The notes below the pieces were generated by a model. The model did no database searches. It was given only the letters and a program-made list of their open reading frames with translations, and was not told where the DNA came from. 64,000 nt of DNA from Elusimicrobiota bacterium. Its GTDB lineage: Bacteria; CG03; SLGR01. The position numbers and the translations under genes were made by a program. Shown in pieces: positions 39,111 to 49,358 of this stretch (position 1 is its first letter; the number at the start of each line of letters is the position of its first letter). The stretch is taken from contig PWEK01000094.1 in the NCBI GenBank assembly GCA_003553445.1, positions 1-64,000 on the forward strand. The letters run 5' to 3'.

Positions 39111-40626
39111 AATTTCTGTACTGAAGCGCCTCTGCCACATGTTCGTGCTTTATAAAATCGGAACTTTCTATATCCGCTGCGGTCATGGCAACTTTCATAA
39201 CTTTATTAAAAGCCCTCAGTGAAAGTCCGTAGTTATCGACAGCGGCAAGGGCAAGCTTATATGCTTCATTATCAACCCTGCAATATTTCTCAATCTGGCT
39301 GTCCCTTAAATCAGCATTGCTGAAAACACTTTTTAATCCCCTGTATCTTTTATTCTGCCTGAGACGGGCTTTTGTGACCCGACTGCGTATTTTCTTTGAG
39401 CTTTCTCCTCCCTCGAGATTCCTGATATGCTTCCTTTTTACCTGGGGAACTTCAACATGCATATCTATCCTGTCCATAATCGGGCCGGATATTTTTGAAC
39501 GATATTTAACCACCTGACGGGGAGTGCAGCTGCATTCGTTTTTCGATGAACCGTCAAAACCGCAGGGACAGGGATTCATAGCCGCCACAAGCATAAACGC
39601 AGCAGGATAAGTTACAGACTCGTGAGCCCTGGATACAGTAATCTTTCTTTCCTCCAGAGGCTGTCTTATAACCTCAATAACCTTTCGCTTGAATTCCGGA
39701 AACTCATCCAGAAACAAAACTCCCCTGTGAGCCAGCGTAACCTCACCCGGCCTTGGAACCGCGCCCCCGCCAACCATAGCGGCATCCGAAGCCGTATGGT
39801 GAGGGGACCTGAATGGTCTGATAAATCCAGCATGACCCGCATGGGGCAATTCCCCTATAACTGATTGTATCAAGCTTACTTCTATAGATTCAGCCACCGT
39901 CATCGGGGGTAGTATTGTTACCAACCTTCTGGCAAGCATTGTTTTTCCGGCGCCCGGAGGGCCTGTCATAAGTAAATTATGTCCTCCGGCTGCGGCAATC
40001 TCCATGGCCCTCTTTGCAAAATACTGTCCCTTAATCTCACTGAAATCAACATCATATTCCGAAGAATCCATATACTCTTTTTCAAGATCAAGTTTCCCGG
40101 GATAAATATTTTCCTCACCGTTTAAATAAGAAACCGCCTGCCTTAAATCTTTTACGGGAATCGCCTCCACCTCGTTGACTACGGCCGCCTCACGGGCATT
40201 TTCCTCCGGAAGAAGAAGTTTTTTTACACCCATGCTCTTCATTTTAAAAGCTATGGGGAGGGCTCCGCATACTTTTCTAAGTGACCCGTCAAGAGAGAGT
40301 TCGCCTATACAGGCAGTGTTTTCAAAGGCGTCTTCCTTAATGTTGTTCAGGCACTTTAGAACTCCGAGAGCAATTGGAAAATCAAAAGACGACCCCTCTT
40401 TTTTTATGTAAGCCGGGGCAAGGTTCACTGTTATCTTTTTTGCGGGAAATTCAAAACCGGAATTCTTTATCGCGGCAGCTATGCGGTTTTTTCCTTCAGA
40501 AACCGCCTTATCTCCAAGCCCGACCGACTTGTAAGAAGGAAGACCCCTTCTTATATCCACCTCAACCGTAACTGCCATAGCATCCAGCCCGGTAATTGAA
40601 AAACTCAACCCCTTGCTGAGTGACAT
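39103..40626 (-). CDS. YifB/ComM-family Mg-chelatase-like AAA+ ATPase
   Basis: GHNLLMTGPPGAGKTMLARRLVTILPP, FRSPHHTASDAAMVGGG, GVLFLDEFPEF, AAMNPCPCG. Confidence 0.95.
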   Translation of the reverse strand: MSLSKGLSFSITGLDAMAVTVEVDIRRGLPSYKSVGLGDKAVSEGKNRIAAAIKNSGFEFPAKKITVNLAPAYIKKEGSSFDFPIALGVLKCLNNIKEDAFENTACIGELSLDGSLRKVCGALPIAFKMKSMGVKKLLLPEENAREAAVVNEVEAIPVKDLRQAVSYLNGEENIYPGKLDLEKEYMDSSEYDVDFSEIKGQYFAKRAMEIAAAGGHNLLMTGPPGAGKTMLARRLVTILPPMTVAESIEVSLIQSVIGELPHAGHAGFIRPFRSPHHTASDAAMVGGGAVPRPGEVTLAHRGVLFLDEFPEFKRKVIEVIRQPLEERKITVSRAHESVTYPAAFMLVAAMNPCPCGFDGSSKNECSCTPRQVVKYRSKISGPIMDRIDMHVEVPQVKRKHIRNLEGGESSKKIRSRVTKARLRQNKRYRGLKSVFSNADLRDSQIEKYCRVDNEAYKLALAAVDNYGLSLRAFNKVMKVAMTAADIESSDFIKHEHVAEALQYRNYD

Positions 40627-40632
40627 TTCAAA

Positions 40633-40905
40633 TTATAACCCTCCCTGTAGCGGGATTTTTCTTAGGACCTTTTCATCGAGTTCCTTTTTTTGACTCTTAA
40701 TTGCTTCAAACTCGCCATTTTTAGGATATTCTTTAATTGATACTGATTTGTTTTCACAAGCTGAGAATATTCGGGAAAGTGTTGTCTTAACATTCCTATT
40801 CCAACCATAAATTATATTATGTTTTTTAAGTTCCGGGATTTCATTAATCCAACAAAAGTTACTGAAAATTCCAAAATTTTTAACCTTTTTTATTTTAGTA
40901 AGCAC
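40633..40905 (-). pseudogene. N-terminal remnant of AAA_13/RloC-like ATPase
   Basis: IKKVKNFGIFSNFCW...ELKKHNIIYGWNRNVKTTLSRIFS; Walker A GxNGSGKTT degraded to GWNRNVKTT; rest of protein missing. Confidence 0.65.
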
Positions 40906-41161
40906 AATTTATTAATTCTTTCGAGATAATTGTAATCATATTATGTTGACCCTTAGCTGAATCAAAAATTTAACCGAGTTGAGTATCTCTTAGACATAAA
41001 ATCAACCTCCTATTCCCATCTTATTTAATTCCTGAGAGATTGTAAATTCCACAATTTGAAAATTTTCTTTTCAATCGATTTATCCTTTTAATTTTCCTTA
41101 TTAAAATACATTTGGATTCCCGTTCATTTACCTCGTTATTTTTTCTTTATTATTTGGCACT

Positions 41162-42496
41162 TCAATCACCGGGTCCGGAGACCTGACCCCACCACTTTTC
41201 CCTGGCCTTTTGCTCAAATGACTTTTGCTTCGGAAGAGGTTCTCCCGAAGCTATTTTCCTGAACTCGGGATAAAAACTTCTCTTCCTGCTATGCTCTCGG
41301 TCAATATATTTTTCAACTGATTTCCATTCATCACTACGGGGACCGTATATTTCCCGCGCCCTGGCCAGATGCGATAATGCGTATTTGTAGTGCTGACTTC
41401 TGCCTGCCTTGACTATCTCCATTGCAAGAACTTTGTATATTTTCGCCGCTGCCCGGGGGTGGGTTTTGGCAAGAATTTTCAGGGGAGCCTTTAAGCGGTA
41501 ATAGCCAATTCTTTCCAACTCTTGCTCTTCTTCATCAAGTATCTTATCAGCAAGGATATCGGCTTCCTTGAGATATATTAAAAGACGAACAGTAGTACTC
41601 AGTTTTGCTACTTTGGCCTTTGCTATTGCTTTTTTGTGCCAGGCATCTCTTTTGTTTTCCGGAACATATTCCATCAATTCTTTATAATTATATTCCGCTG
41701 GATATTTTTCAAACTCCTTCCAGGCCTCTCCGAGTGCCTCTTCTTTTTTTCCTGTCAGGGATAGCAACCTACGTTTTAACTGTGTAAGTGCGCAGGCGGA
41801 GGAGCCGGACCGTTTATCCCGTTTTTGCAGGACTATTCCCTTATCGGTAAACTCAAGAGCCCGGACATATTTTTTCCGGCTTTTGTAAATCTCCGCCAAG
41901 GCCTGACAATCAGCAGGAGTAAAATAAACCTTTTCGCATATATTCAAATAGCTGGCAACTTTTTCCCTTGTTTTGTAGATTTGCTTCAAAATCTCTGTGT
42001 TTATTTTCACATCCCACGAGTGTTCTTTTCCCCCGCTTTCTTTTTCGAGAGCTTCTTCAAGTCTCTTAAGGTACTCCCTTTCAAAAAGTCTGAATTCTTT
42101 TTTTCCAAAAACTCCCGCCAGTTCTCCTTCAATTTCAAAGCAGAAACCGTAGGTATCATTCTTAAACCAGGAAAAAACCTGTTTTACGGTTTCTTCGGGA
42201 CTCATTCCGGCAAGCTGCCGGGCCTTAACCCAGGAACAGAACAAATCCCGTAAAAAGACCCCGAAATTACCACCCGAATCGTCTATCTCGTTTGCTTTTT
42301 CATAGCTGCCGGCAAGGAATATTTCAAAGAGTTTGACCACCTCTTTTGCATTTCCTTTTTCCGCCATACTGTCCAGCCGTTTTCTTATTTTATGGAGTTC
42401 GCTTACAAAATCCCACGACCGGGAATAGTTTATAAAACTGCCGGGGTTCAGGGCATATTCCATATCCCTCACTAATTTTTCGTTATCAACTGGCAA
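41162..42496 (-). CDS. TPR-like protein, DUF6880/SWIM-protein C-terminal-like
   Basis: Helical repeats; YIDREHSRKRSFYPEFRKI C-terminal motif. Confidence 0.5.
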   Translation of the reverse strand: MPVDNEKLVRDMEYALNPGSFINYSRSWDFVSELHKIRKRLDSMAEKGNAKEVVKLFEIFLAGSYEKANEIDDSGGNFGVFLRDLFCSWVKARQLAGMSPEETVKQVFSWFKNDTYGFCFEIEGELAGVFGKKEFRLFEREYLKRLEEALEKESGGKEHSWDVKINTEILKQIYKTREKVASYLNICEKVYFTPADCQALAEIYKSRKKYVRALEFTDKGIVLQKRDKRSGSSACALTQLKRRLLSLTGKKEEALGEAWKEFEKYPAEYNYKELMEYVPENKRDAWHKKAIAKAKVAKLSTTVRLLIYLKEADILADKILDEEEQELERIGYYRLKAPLKILAKTHPRAAAKIYKVLAMEIVKAGRSQHYKYALSHLARAREIYGPRSDEWKSVEKYIDREHSRKRSFYPEFRKIASGEPLPKQKSFEQKAREKWWGQVSGPGD

Positions 42497-42515
42497 TATT
42501 ACTCTCCGTTGCGCA

Positions 42516-44435
42516 TCAAAACTTAAAATTTATAAACTTCTTCAATAAGGGCGAAGTTTTAATAAGGAAATTCATCCCAAAAAAGTCAATCCTTCCAGAC
42601 CCCTTTTTCACATCAAAAAGACCGAAGTTCACCGCCGGCATGATGAACCTTTCATGATAACCCCTCATAAGATTTTCCCGGTTGCTGAAAATCTCTGTGC
42701 CTGTATCCAATTTCTCATCCAGACGCAGCCCATTAAATATTACGGTTTCCGTAAAATCCTTCACAACCGTCCATTTCCGGCAATGGTCTCTTGCCATAAA
42801 CAGGGAAAAATTCACCGTGTTCTGAATATCCGGCAACTCCGGTCCGTAATGAATCAGGTAATCCAGGTTAAACTTGTAGAAAAATGTTTTAAAGAGAACC
42901 CGGTAAAACTCCCCCGGCGGTTTATTTAAAAGCTCCCTGCCCTTAACCGTTATCCGAAAAAATCCCTTCCTTTTTTTAATCAGGCCCCCTACTTCAAAAA
43001 CGACCCGAATTATATGAAGCCACCAAAAGTCCTGTTCATTGATGGTTTTTTTATAGAACCAGGTCTCCCGCTCCTTTTTGTAATCACAGATTTCTATTGC
43101 TTTACTGACAAATTTTCTGTTGAGATTTTTGGCTGTCGTCATTTTAACCGGATCCCGTTCATTGAACAGTTTAAGAAACTTTTTCCCGTCGCGGTAAAAG
43201 AGCGAGCTTTCAAGAAGTTTCTCTTTAATATCACCAGACAAAATTACCGGAGATTTTTCCGAATAAACAGTCTCACCCAGCAGGGCTGCCATATCAACCG
43301 GAGACAGACCTCCGAATTCTTCCCTGGGAGTATTATTTTTTCTCATTGTATATTCACCCAGAAACTGATTCATCTCCTCTATGGAATCGAAATCCTTATC
43401 TTTCATTAATTCCTCTATTTCCTTTGAGAACGAGCTTCTCCCCGCTTTCTCTTCATAATCAGTAAGCATCTGCAAATTTTCCCCGGCCATTCTGTCATGG
43501 GGCATGTACTCAAGGGCCTTCTCCCAGGCCTCTCTGGCATTGTGAAAATCCCCCGTCTCGTAATAGACGGTTCCTATGTTGTTCCAGACTTCGTTGAGAT
43601 GAAATTTATCCCCGGGCGGGTAATTTCCCGCGGCCCTCAGGTAAGCCTCCAGCGCCCCCTCGTAATCCCCCTTTTCTTTGAGGTCTATCCCCATTATGTA
43701 GTTGGCCCGGGGATGGCGGGGGTTCATCTCCAGACACCTGTCCCTGTATTTACAGCATTTCTCCCTGTCCGAGAAGGAATAAACAATCGCATACCTGCAA
43801 AGTATCTCCGGGGTCAGCCCTATTCTTTCCTTTGCCTTATCCATCTGCTTTACAGCCTCATTAACCCGGCCGGCCTCCGCCAGGTACATTGCTTCGGTTA
43901 TCTCCTTGTAAGCAGGTTTGCAGCAGAACTTAAACTTTTTACCCGAAGCGCAGGAGCAGGGGTCATAGGCATCGGGAATCATCAAGCGCGCCTCTCTCAC
44001 CTCTACGGCGCTGATATTTTCAAAATCTTCTCCCGGGGTGTCCCTAAAAGCCGACGAGCCTTTATTAAATACGTCTATGATAGGATCGGTTATGTCAAAG
44101 AAAGCCGAGGCCGGGCCGGAGCAGAGTTGAATTTTCTTTTCCCGGGCGATTCTCTCAAACAACTTAAGGGCGGGGTCGTTGCTGTAGCAATATAGAAACC
44201 GTGGCCAGCGCCCTGTCGTATCAAACCCTTCCCGCATAAGGTTTTTCACCTCTCCTGGATCCGGTATTACCTCGGATGTGGTAAAAACCCCGAAAAGAAA
44301 ACTGCTTCCAATATCAACAAGAAAACCGACATCCGCATGTTCCTCGCCAATCATAATATCCACCCGGAACAGGAGCCAGGCCTGACCGGGCTCATACCCG
44401 GCCAGCTCTTCCTCGGTTACACCCTTTTTTACCAT
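42516..44435 (-). CDS. SEC-C motif and TPR protein
   Basis: DPCSCASGKKFKFCC SEC-C zinc motif; TPRs VWNNIGTVYYETGDFHNAREAWEKALEYMP. Confidence 0.75.
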   Translation of the reverse strand: MVKKGVTEEELAGYEPGQAWLLFRVDIMIGEEHADVGFLVDIGSSFLFGVFTTSEVIPDPGEVKNLMREGFDTTGRWPRFLYCYSNDPALKLFERIAREKKIQLCSGPASAFFDITDPIIDVFNKGSSAFRDTPGEDFENISAVEVREARLMIPDAYDPCSCASGKKFKFCCKPAYKEITEAMYLAEAGRVNEAVKQMDKAKERIGLTPEILCRYAIVYSFSDREKCCKYRDRCLEMNPRHPRANYIMGIDLKEKGDYEGALEAYLRAAGNYPPGDKFHLNEVWNNIGTVYYETGDFHNAREAWEKALEYMPHDRMAGENLQMLTDYEEKAGRSSFSKEIEELMKDKDFDSIEEMNQFLGEYTMRKNNTPREEFGGLSPVDMAALLGETVYSEKSPVILSGDIKEKLLESSLFYRDGKKFLKLFNERDPVKMTTAKNLNRKFVSKAIEICDYKKERETWFYKKTINEQDFWWLHIIRVVFEVGGLIKKRKGFFRITVKGRELLNKPPGEFYRVLFKTFFYKFNLDYLIHYGPELPDIQNTVNFSLFMARDHCRKWTVVKDFTETVIFNGLRLDEKLDTGTEIFSNRENLMRGYHERFIMPAVNFGLFDVKKGSGRIDFFGMNFLIKTSPLLKKFINFKF

Positions 44436-44891
44436 GCCGGGAAAAGGAAAAACTTATCTTTGTTATCTTTTCTGTTCATCGGACTCTCTCTTTTTTTATT
44501 TTCAACAACACTTCCGGACAACGGGAACTAAAAATGATTCCCGTTTACCTGTGCGGCCGCCGGAAATATTTTTCCAACAATCTATTGGCCTCTTTCGAAT
44601 TTTGGTCTCGTTTTTTCCGGGTGCCGGATTTTATGAAATTCATACCCTCTTTGCGGTCAGATTATTTTGGGATATATTTTCCTTTGAGTTTACCGGCCAA
44701 TTTTTCTCCCTCCTTGCTAAAAAAGACTGATTTCCCCTTATTTTACTAATATACCCTTATTCCTGTAGCTCGTCAAGAACTTCAAAACGGTGGGTTTTCC
44801 AGCTTCTGCGTACGGAACCAGCGGATATTTTTTCTTTCATAAGGTAAGGTAGAGTAAAAGCAGGATTAATTCCTTAGCTGTTTCGCACATC

Positions 44892-45620
44892 TTAGGAGCC
44901 TCCTTTTAAGTTTTTAACATGCTCTTCTACTTTTTTAACGTCCTTCGCCAGGCGGTCATGGTATTGGGGCAGGTATTCCAGTATCACCGGACCGCTCCAG
45001 TTTCGGTTCGCCAGGCTCTCAACAACCTCCAAGCAGAAACCGTCAACGGGGAGATGCTGATGTCCCCCGTCTCTTCCCGAAAGGTGCACCGCTCTTATCT
45101 TTGAGCTGTAGTTATCTATTATATCAAAAACTCTTCTGTCGCTGTGTATATGAGAAGTATCCAGGGTCATGGGAAGAGACCAGTTTATAACCTCTTCGGG
45201 AGTAAAGACTCTTTTTTTTGAGGTAAAAGTCTCAATGGAAAACATTTCGCCACCTTCCATTCTGCGGATAAAATCTTCTACCTTTTCCTGGCTTTTCTCT
45301 TTCTTTTTCCGGTTTAACTTGTTTGGGTGAACCGTAATATTTTTTACCCCAAGTGCTCGTGCAATTTCGACCGTAAGCGATCCCCAGCTGAGAAAATCCT
45401 CTTCGGTAATCCTGCCCTGGGTGGCGTGGAGGGTAAGTACCCTTACCTGTGAATGAACAAAGAAATCAATAATTTCACTTATTCTTCCCTCTACCGACAG
45501 CCAATACTTACGATATAGCCAGGGAAGTGCCAGTTCAATGGGGAAATCAACTTCCGAAAACCTCTCCGGGAGTTGATCAATAAAATTAAAGCTCACCCTT
45601 GCGCCCGTTTCAATTGTCAT
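44892..45620 (-). CDS. Sugar phosphate isomerase/epimerase-like TIM barrel
   Basis: VRVLTLHATQGRITEEDF, NITVHPNK, FSIETFTSKKRVFTPEEV, LDTSHIHSDRR, HLSGRDGGHQHLPVDG. Confidence 0.75.
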   Translation of the reverse strand: MTIETGARVSFNFIDQLPERFSEVDFPIELALPWLYRKYWLSVEGRISEIIDFFVHSQVRVLTLHATQGRITEEDFLSWGSLTVEIARALGVKNITVHPNKLNRKKKEKSQEKVEDFIRRMEGGEMFSIETFTSKKRVFTPEEVINWSLPMTLDTSHIHSDRRVFDIIDNYSSKIRAVHLSGRDGGHQHLPVDGFCLEVVESLANRNWSGPVILEYLPQYHDRLAKDVKKVEEHVKNLKGGS

Positions 45621-45868
45621 GGTAATTTATCGGGAAAGCCGGTCGGGCCCTCCCCAAGAGACTTACAGCCCTGACCGAAGGGCTCCTCATGGCATTTCCG
45701 GTTGTTTATTTCCGTTACTCTCTTCAGTTTCACCTTGAAAATTGAAATGATTATCACATCCGGTTATTTCTTTCAATTATAAATCATACCCGGGCTTACC
45801 TCCCTGTAGCAATTGGCGCACTCTTTGCAGTCAATCTGCAGAACGATTTTGGATATTACCTGACTTAA

Positions 45869-46696
45869 TTATTTCCGGTATTCCTCTATCTCCAATATAT
45901 CAAGAAACGCTTTTATCCGTTCGTAAGCATCCCGCTGAACTCTTTGTTGCTCCTCTAAATCCTCCGCTTCTAAAAAGTTGGCAACCCAAACCGGTCCTGG
46001 CGAATCTACAGCAACAAACTTACTCCGTACTTTCTCAAGGCCCTCTTTTACCAGTTTATTACTTAAATGCGATTTAAATAAATATCCCAATTTACTGATA
46101 CCGCCGGGGTAATTCTTCAACAAAAACCAGATATCATAGGCGTCTTTTTCTTTGTATCTATCCCAGAGGGTCATTCCTTTGGTCGTTACAAATGGCACTG
46201 CGCCCGGAATTTTAAACTTGACTTTATTTACCCCACCACCGGGCATCTCTTTTTTAAGTTCACATTCCACCGGTTCATCAAATACAAGGTCACAGCCTCT
46301 TGCTTTACGGGCATTTATGTCCTGGAATTTCTGTGTTCTTCTTGATTTTCCCGTGCCGCCGTATTCACCTGCCAGTAAGTTTACTTCAACTGTTTTTCCT
46401 TCAATGTGACGATGGAATATAAAAGGTTGTTTATCACTTTGCCGGTAATCTCTGTCCTTAAGCAACTGAAGAATTGTTTTATAGGATCCTGTAGAAATAT
46501 GTTTAAAATCAAAAGCTATATCTATATCCAAGCTCCCGATATGCCGGTGGGAATGCTCTCTGAGCATAAAATATGGCACCCAGCCACCTATAATAACCAT
46601 GTTTTCTTTGAAACTTCTCAGCGCAGTCATTATTTCAACAAGAACGGATAAGCAGAATTCTACTTCTTCCCTTGGATAATCTGACTTTTTAACCAA
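45869..46696 (-). CDS. AbiEii-like nucleotidyltransferase (candidate toxin)
   Basis: VIIGGWVPYFMLREHSHRHIGSLDIDIAFDF; KDAYDIWFLLKNYPGG. Confidence 0.72.
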   Translation of the reverse strand: MVKKSDYPREEVEFCLSVLVEIMTALRSFKENMVIIGGWVPYFMLREHSHRHIGSLDIDIAFDFKHISTGSYKTILQLLKDRDYRQSDKQPFIFHRHIEGKTVEVNLLAGEYGGTGKSRRTQKFQDINARKARGCDLVFDEPVECELKKEMPGGGVNKVKFKIPGAVPFVTTKGMTLWDRYKEKDAYDIWFLLKNYPGGISKLGYLFKSHLSNKLVKEGLEKVRSKFVAVDSPGPVWVANFLEAEDLEEQQRVQRDAYERIKAFLDILEIEEYRK

Positions 46697-47754
46697 TTTT
46701 TTTCAATAAACCTCTCGTATATTATATGTGCCGCTTCTTCTCCCCTGCCTTTATAATTTATTAAGTCCAGATATAACTGAATATTCGAAACCACGTTCTG
46801 CCCGTTTATATTCTGAAGTCCGTTAAAGATCCCCCCGTCATAAGGAATTAAAAGAGAAAAATTAGAACCCGTTTCCACTTTTTTTATGTTTAAGCTATTT
46901 TCAATATCTTCTAATCCTTTTTCTAGGTACGCAAATCCCCTGTTATACCTTAAAGTAGGAGCTACCCTTGCAGATCCAGACGTGAGCGTGAAGGCATATA
47001 AAATATTATTTTTATTACAATAATTGCGGAATTCGGTTTCAAATTTTCTGATATCTTCAAGTGTGTAATAGTTTACCATATCATTTTTTTTATAACTATA
47101 ACTATCCGCCCAGTATTCTAATAATTCCCTCGGCTTCTTTAAATAAAATTCGGGACCTGTTTCCGTTTTTCTTTCTTCAATATATTCATACTCCATAAGC
47201 CTTTTTTTTATATTAGATGCCAGCCCCATGCTTATATCAGCTTCCCGGGCCAGGTCCTTAACAAACCATGCTTCTTTTTCGGAATTAAGTAATACCCTTA
47301 AAGCCCTGGTGGATTTTGTTGAAAGTATTGATTTTAATCGTCTTTTGTTTGGGTAGGGGTTGGGTTTTCCCTCTACGCTAATATAAATCCCTTCGAAATT
47401 TATAAAGCAGTTTCCAGCCAAATCCATATAACCGAAATTCTCACCCCTGCAGATTCGCACCGAGTCTTCAGAAAGATACGGAGCGCAGATAACCCCATAA
47501 TACTGCTTATCAGTATTAAGTTGATTAAGTTTACTTCTCAAACTGTAAACTGCTTCTCTTACATACCTGGGCTGCCCCTTTGATTTTATCTTAAAAACCA
47601 GAGCAAGTTTTTTCTTGACATTATTCTTAACCCTCACTGAAAAATCTATTCCTTCTTCAGTATCTATGAAATTAAATTCAGATATCTGTTTAATGTCAGA
47701 AAAATAACGGTTAAGTCTGTATTTAATTTTTTCTTTTATTTTTTGCTCATTCAT
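46660..47754 (-). CDS. AbiEi-like winged-helix protein (candidate cognate antitoxin)
   Basis: Central wHTH TRALRVLLNSEKEAWFVKDLAREADISMGLASNIKKRLMEYEYIEERK; overlaps the NTase gene; start at MNEQKIKEK. Confidence 0.62.
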   Translation of the reverse strand: MNEQKIKEKIKYRLNRYFSDIKQISEFNFIDTEEGIDFSVRVKNNVKKKLALVFKIKSKGQPRYVREAVYSLRSKLNQLNTDKQYYGVICAPYLSEDSVRICRGENFGYMDLAGNCFINFEGIYISVEGKPNPYPNKRRLKSILSTKSTRALRVLLNSEKEAWFVKDLAREADISMGLASNIKKRLMEYEYIEERKTETGPEFYLKKPRELLEYWADSYSYKKNDMVNYYTLEDIRKFETEFRNYCNKNNILYAFTLTSGSARVAPTLRYNRGFAYLEKGLEDIENSLNIKKVETGSNFSLLIPYDGGIFNGLQNINGQNVVSNIQLYLDLINYKGRGEEAAHIIYERFIEKNWLKSQIIQGKK

Positions 47755-47773
47755 AATTTCAACATATAACTCT

Positions 47774-47793
47774 GTTTCAACGTTTGTTGAAAC
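47774..47793. promoter_or_regulatory. Palindromic operator candidate upstream of the AbiE-like pair
   Basis: GTTTCAAC-GTTT-GTTGAAAC, perfect 8-bp inverted repeat 20-39 bp upstream of the likely start at 47754. Confidence 0.5.
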
Positions 47794-48069
47794 ATTAATA
47801 TATAATGATACATAAGTCAAGGTCGGCTACATAGTCTCCGAAAATAAGAAGAATGGAAATCGTAATCCCTCCCCTACAAGGAAATACAGACTGTTTTTCT
47901 CTTAAGCTTATCGTATAATATATGCTAAATAAAAATCGGGGCCAAAAAACCTGTGCATTGGTCTGGTAAAGAAAAAAAGGTTTATAAGCAGGTTTTTAAA
48001 ACATAATTAGGGCTCAGTGACATAATTTTATCAGAATTTTTGATCTTGCGGTACGATAAAATAACTATT

Positions 48070-48420
48070 TTATTCAACTTCAAACGCATTTTTGAAAATT
48101 CGCATGGTGTATGGCATTATCTCCACCACATCAAATCTTATATCTATATCATTTATGTTTTTAGTTGAAAGGTATATTTTTGTAAGCTGTATGAGTTTAT
48201 TCTGTTTTTTTATATCCACCGATTCTCTGGGGTAGCCGTAGGCGGGTGTCCGGCGGTACTTTACTTCTATGATGCATAGAAAATCATTTTCGGAGGCAAT
48301 TATATCTATCTCTCCTCTAGCGCATCTCCAGTTTACTTCCTTTATTTCGTATCCTTTTTCCTCCAGAAAGATAATCGCTTCTCTTTCCGCCCCCCTTCCT
48401 TTTAGATAACTGCTTAGTAT
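48070..48420 (-). CDS. yraN: YraN/UPF0102 endonuclease-like protein, no canonical start codon; not in the ORF track
   Basis: [84 protein letters not shown]...DIRFDVVEI. Confidence 0.85.
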   Translation of the reverse strand: MLSSYLKGRGAEREAIIFLEEKGYEIKEVNWRCARGEIDIIASENDFLCIIEVKYRRTPAYGYPRESVDIKKQNKLIQLTKIYLSTKNINDIDIRFDVVEIMPYTMRIFKNAFEVE

Positions 48421-48740
48421 TGCCTCTTTTCCTTTATTCTGGCAGCTTTTCCGTACCTTTCGCGCATATAATAAAGCTTGGCTCTTCTTACCTTGCCCCT
48501 CTTTAATACTTTTATTTTCTTTAATAAAGGTGAATGGAGCGGAAATATTTTTTCAACACCGACACCGAATGAATATTTTCTTACGGTGAAGGTTTTATTA
48601 ATGCCCTTGCCGTTTCTGGCAATAACCAAACCTTCAAATGCCTGCGTTCTGTCTCTCATTTTCATTTCTACCCTTACTTCATCACCGGGCCTGAAATCCG
48701 GTATATTTTTTTTAATCTGCTTATCTATCATTCTCGCCAT
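48414..48740 (-). CDS. rplS: 50S ribosomal protein L19
   Basis: [56 protein letters not shown]. Confidence 0.96.
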   Translation of the reverse strand: MARMIDKQIKKNIPDFRPGDEVRVEMKMRDRTQAFEGLVIARNGKGINKTFTVRKYSFGVGVEKIFPLHSPLLKKIKVLKRGKVRRAKLYYMRERYGKAARIKEKRQY

Positions 48741-49350
48741 AGCCGGCCTCCTGTTCTCTGTATTCTTCTATCTTCTTATGGTTGCCCGACAGCAATACTT
48801 CGGGTACTTTCAATCCTCTATATTCCCTTGGCCTTGTATATATAGGATATCCCCTATCCTCTTTAATTGAGCGCTTATCTCCTAAAACCCCCGGAATCAG
48901 TCTTGTTACAGCCTCTGAGATTATAAGAGCTGGCAGCTCTCCCCCCGACACAATATAATTCCCGGTGGAAATAACCCTGTCAACAAACTCCCTTATCCTG
49001 TAATCAATCCCCATATATCTTCCGCATATCAGGGTCATATTCTCACCTGCCAGATCATTTGCCATATCCTGATTAAAATCTTCTCCTCCGGGTGAAAGAA
49101 GTATTTTCACTCCGGGATTTTCAAGGCTCTCAAGGGCCCGGGCGATTATGTCCACTTTCATTACCATTCCCGGCCCTCCCCCATAAGGAACATCGTCAAC
49201 TTTTCTATGTTTATCTTCAGAAAAATCTCTTATATCTATTATATTGAATGCAACTTTTTCTTTTTCTACTGCCCTTGCGACCATTCCATATTCTATATAA
49301 GATTTAACCGGTTCCGGGAATATAGTAAGAATATTTATAATATTCTTCAT
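48721..49350 (-). CDS. trmD: tRNA (guanine-N1)-methyltransferase
   Basis: [48 protein letters not shown]. Confidence 0.96.
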   Translation of the reverse strand: MKNIINILTIFPEPVKSYIEYGMVARAVEKEKVAFNIIDIRDFSEDKHRKVDDVPYGGGPGMVMKVDIIARALESLENPGVKILLSPGGEDFNQDMANDLAGENMTLICGRYMGIDYRIREFVDRVISTGNYIVSGGELPALIISEAVTRLIPGVLGDKRSIKEDRGYPIYTRPREYRGLKVPEVLLSGNHKKIEEYREQEAGYGENDR

Positions 49351-49358
49351 TTTATACT

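Noticed and set aside
44440-44890. Small minus-strand frames (MNFIKSGTRKKRDQNSKEANRLLEKYFRRPHR; MKEKISAGSVRRSWKTHRFEVLDELQE)
   Set aside because: Very short, no family recognised; may be remnants but cannot be supported.
45667-45684. AGCCCT-TCGGTC-AGGGCT hairpin downstream of the TA locus
   Set aside because: Short stem without a U-tract on either strand; not enough for a terminator call.
47938-48011. Short plus-strand frame AKKPVHWSGKEKKVYKQVFKT*
   Set aside because: About 20 codons with no start or known family; possibly a decayed gene end but unsupported.
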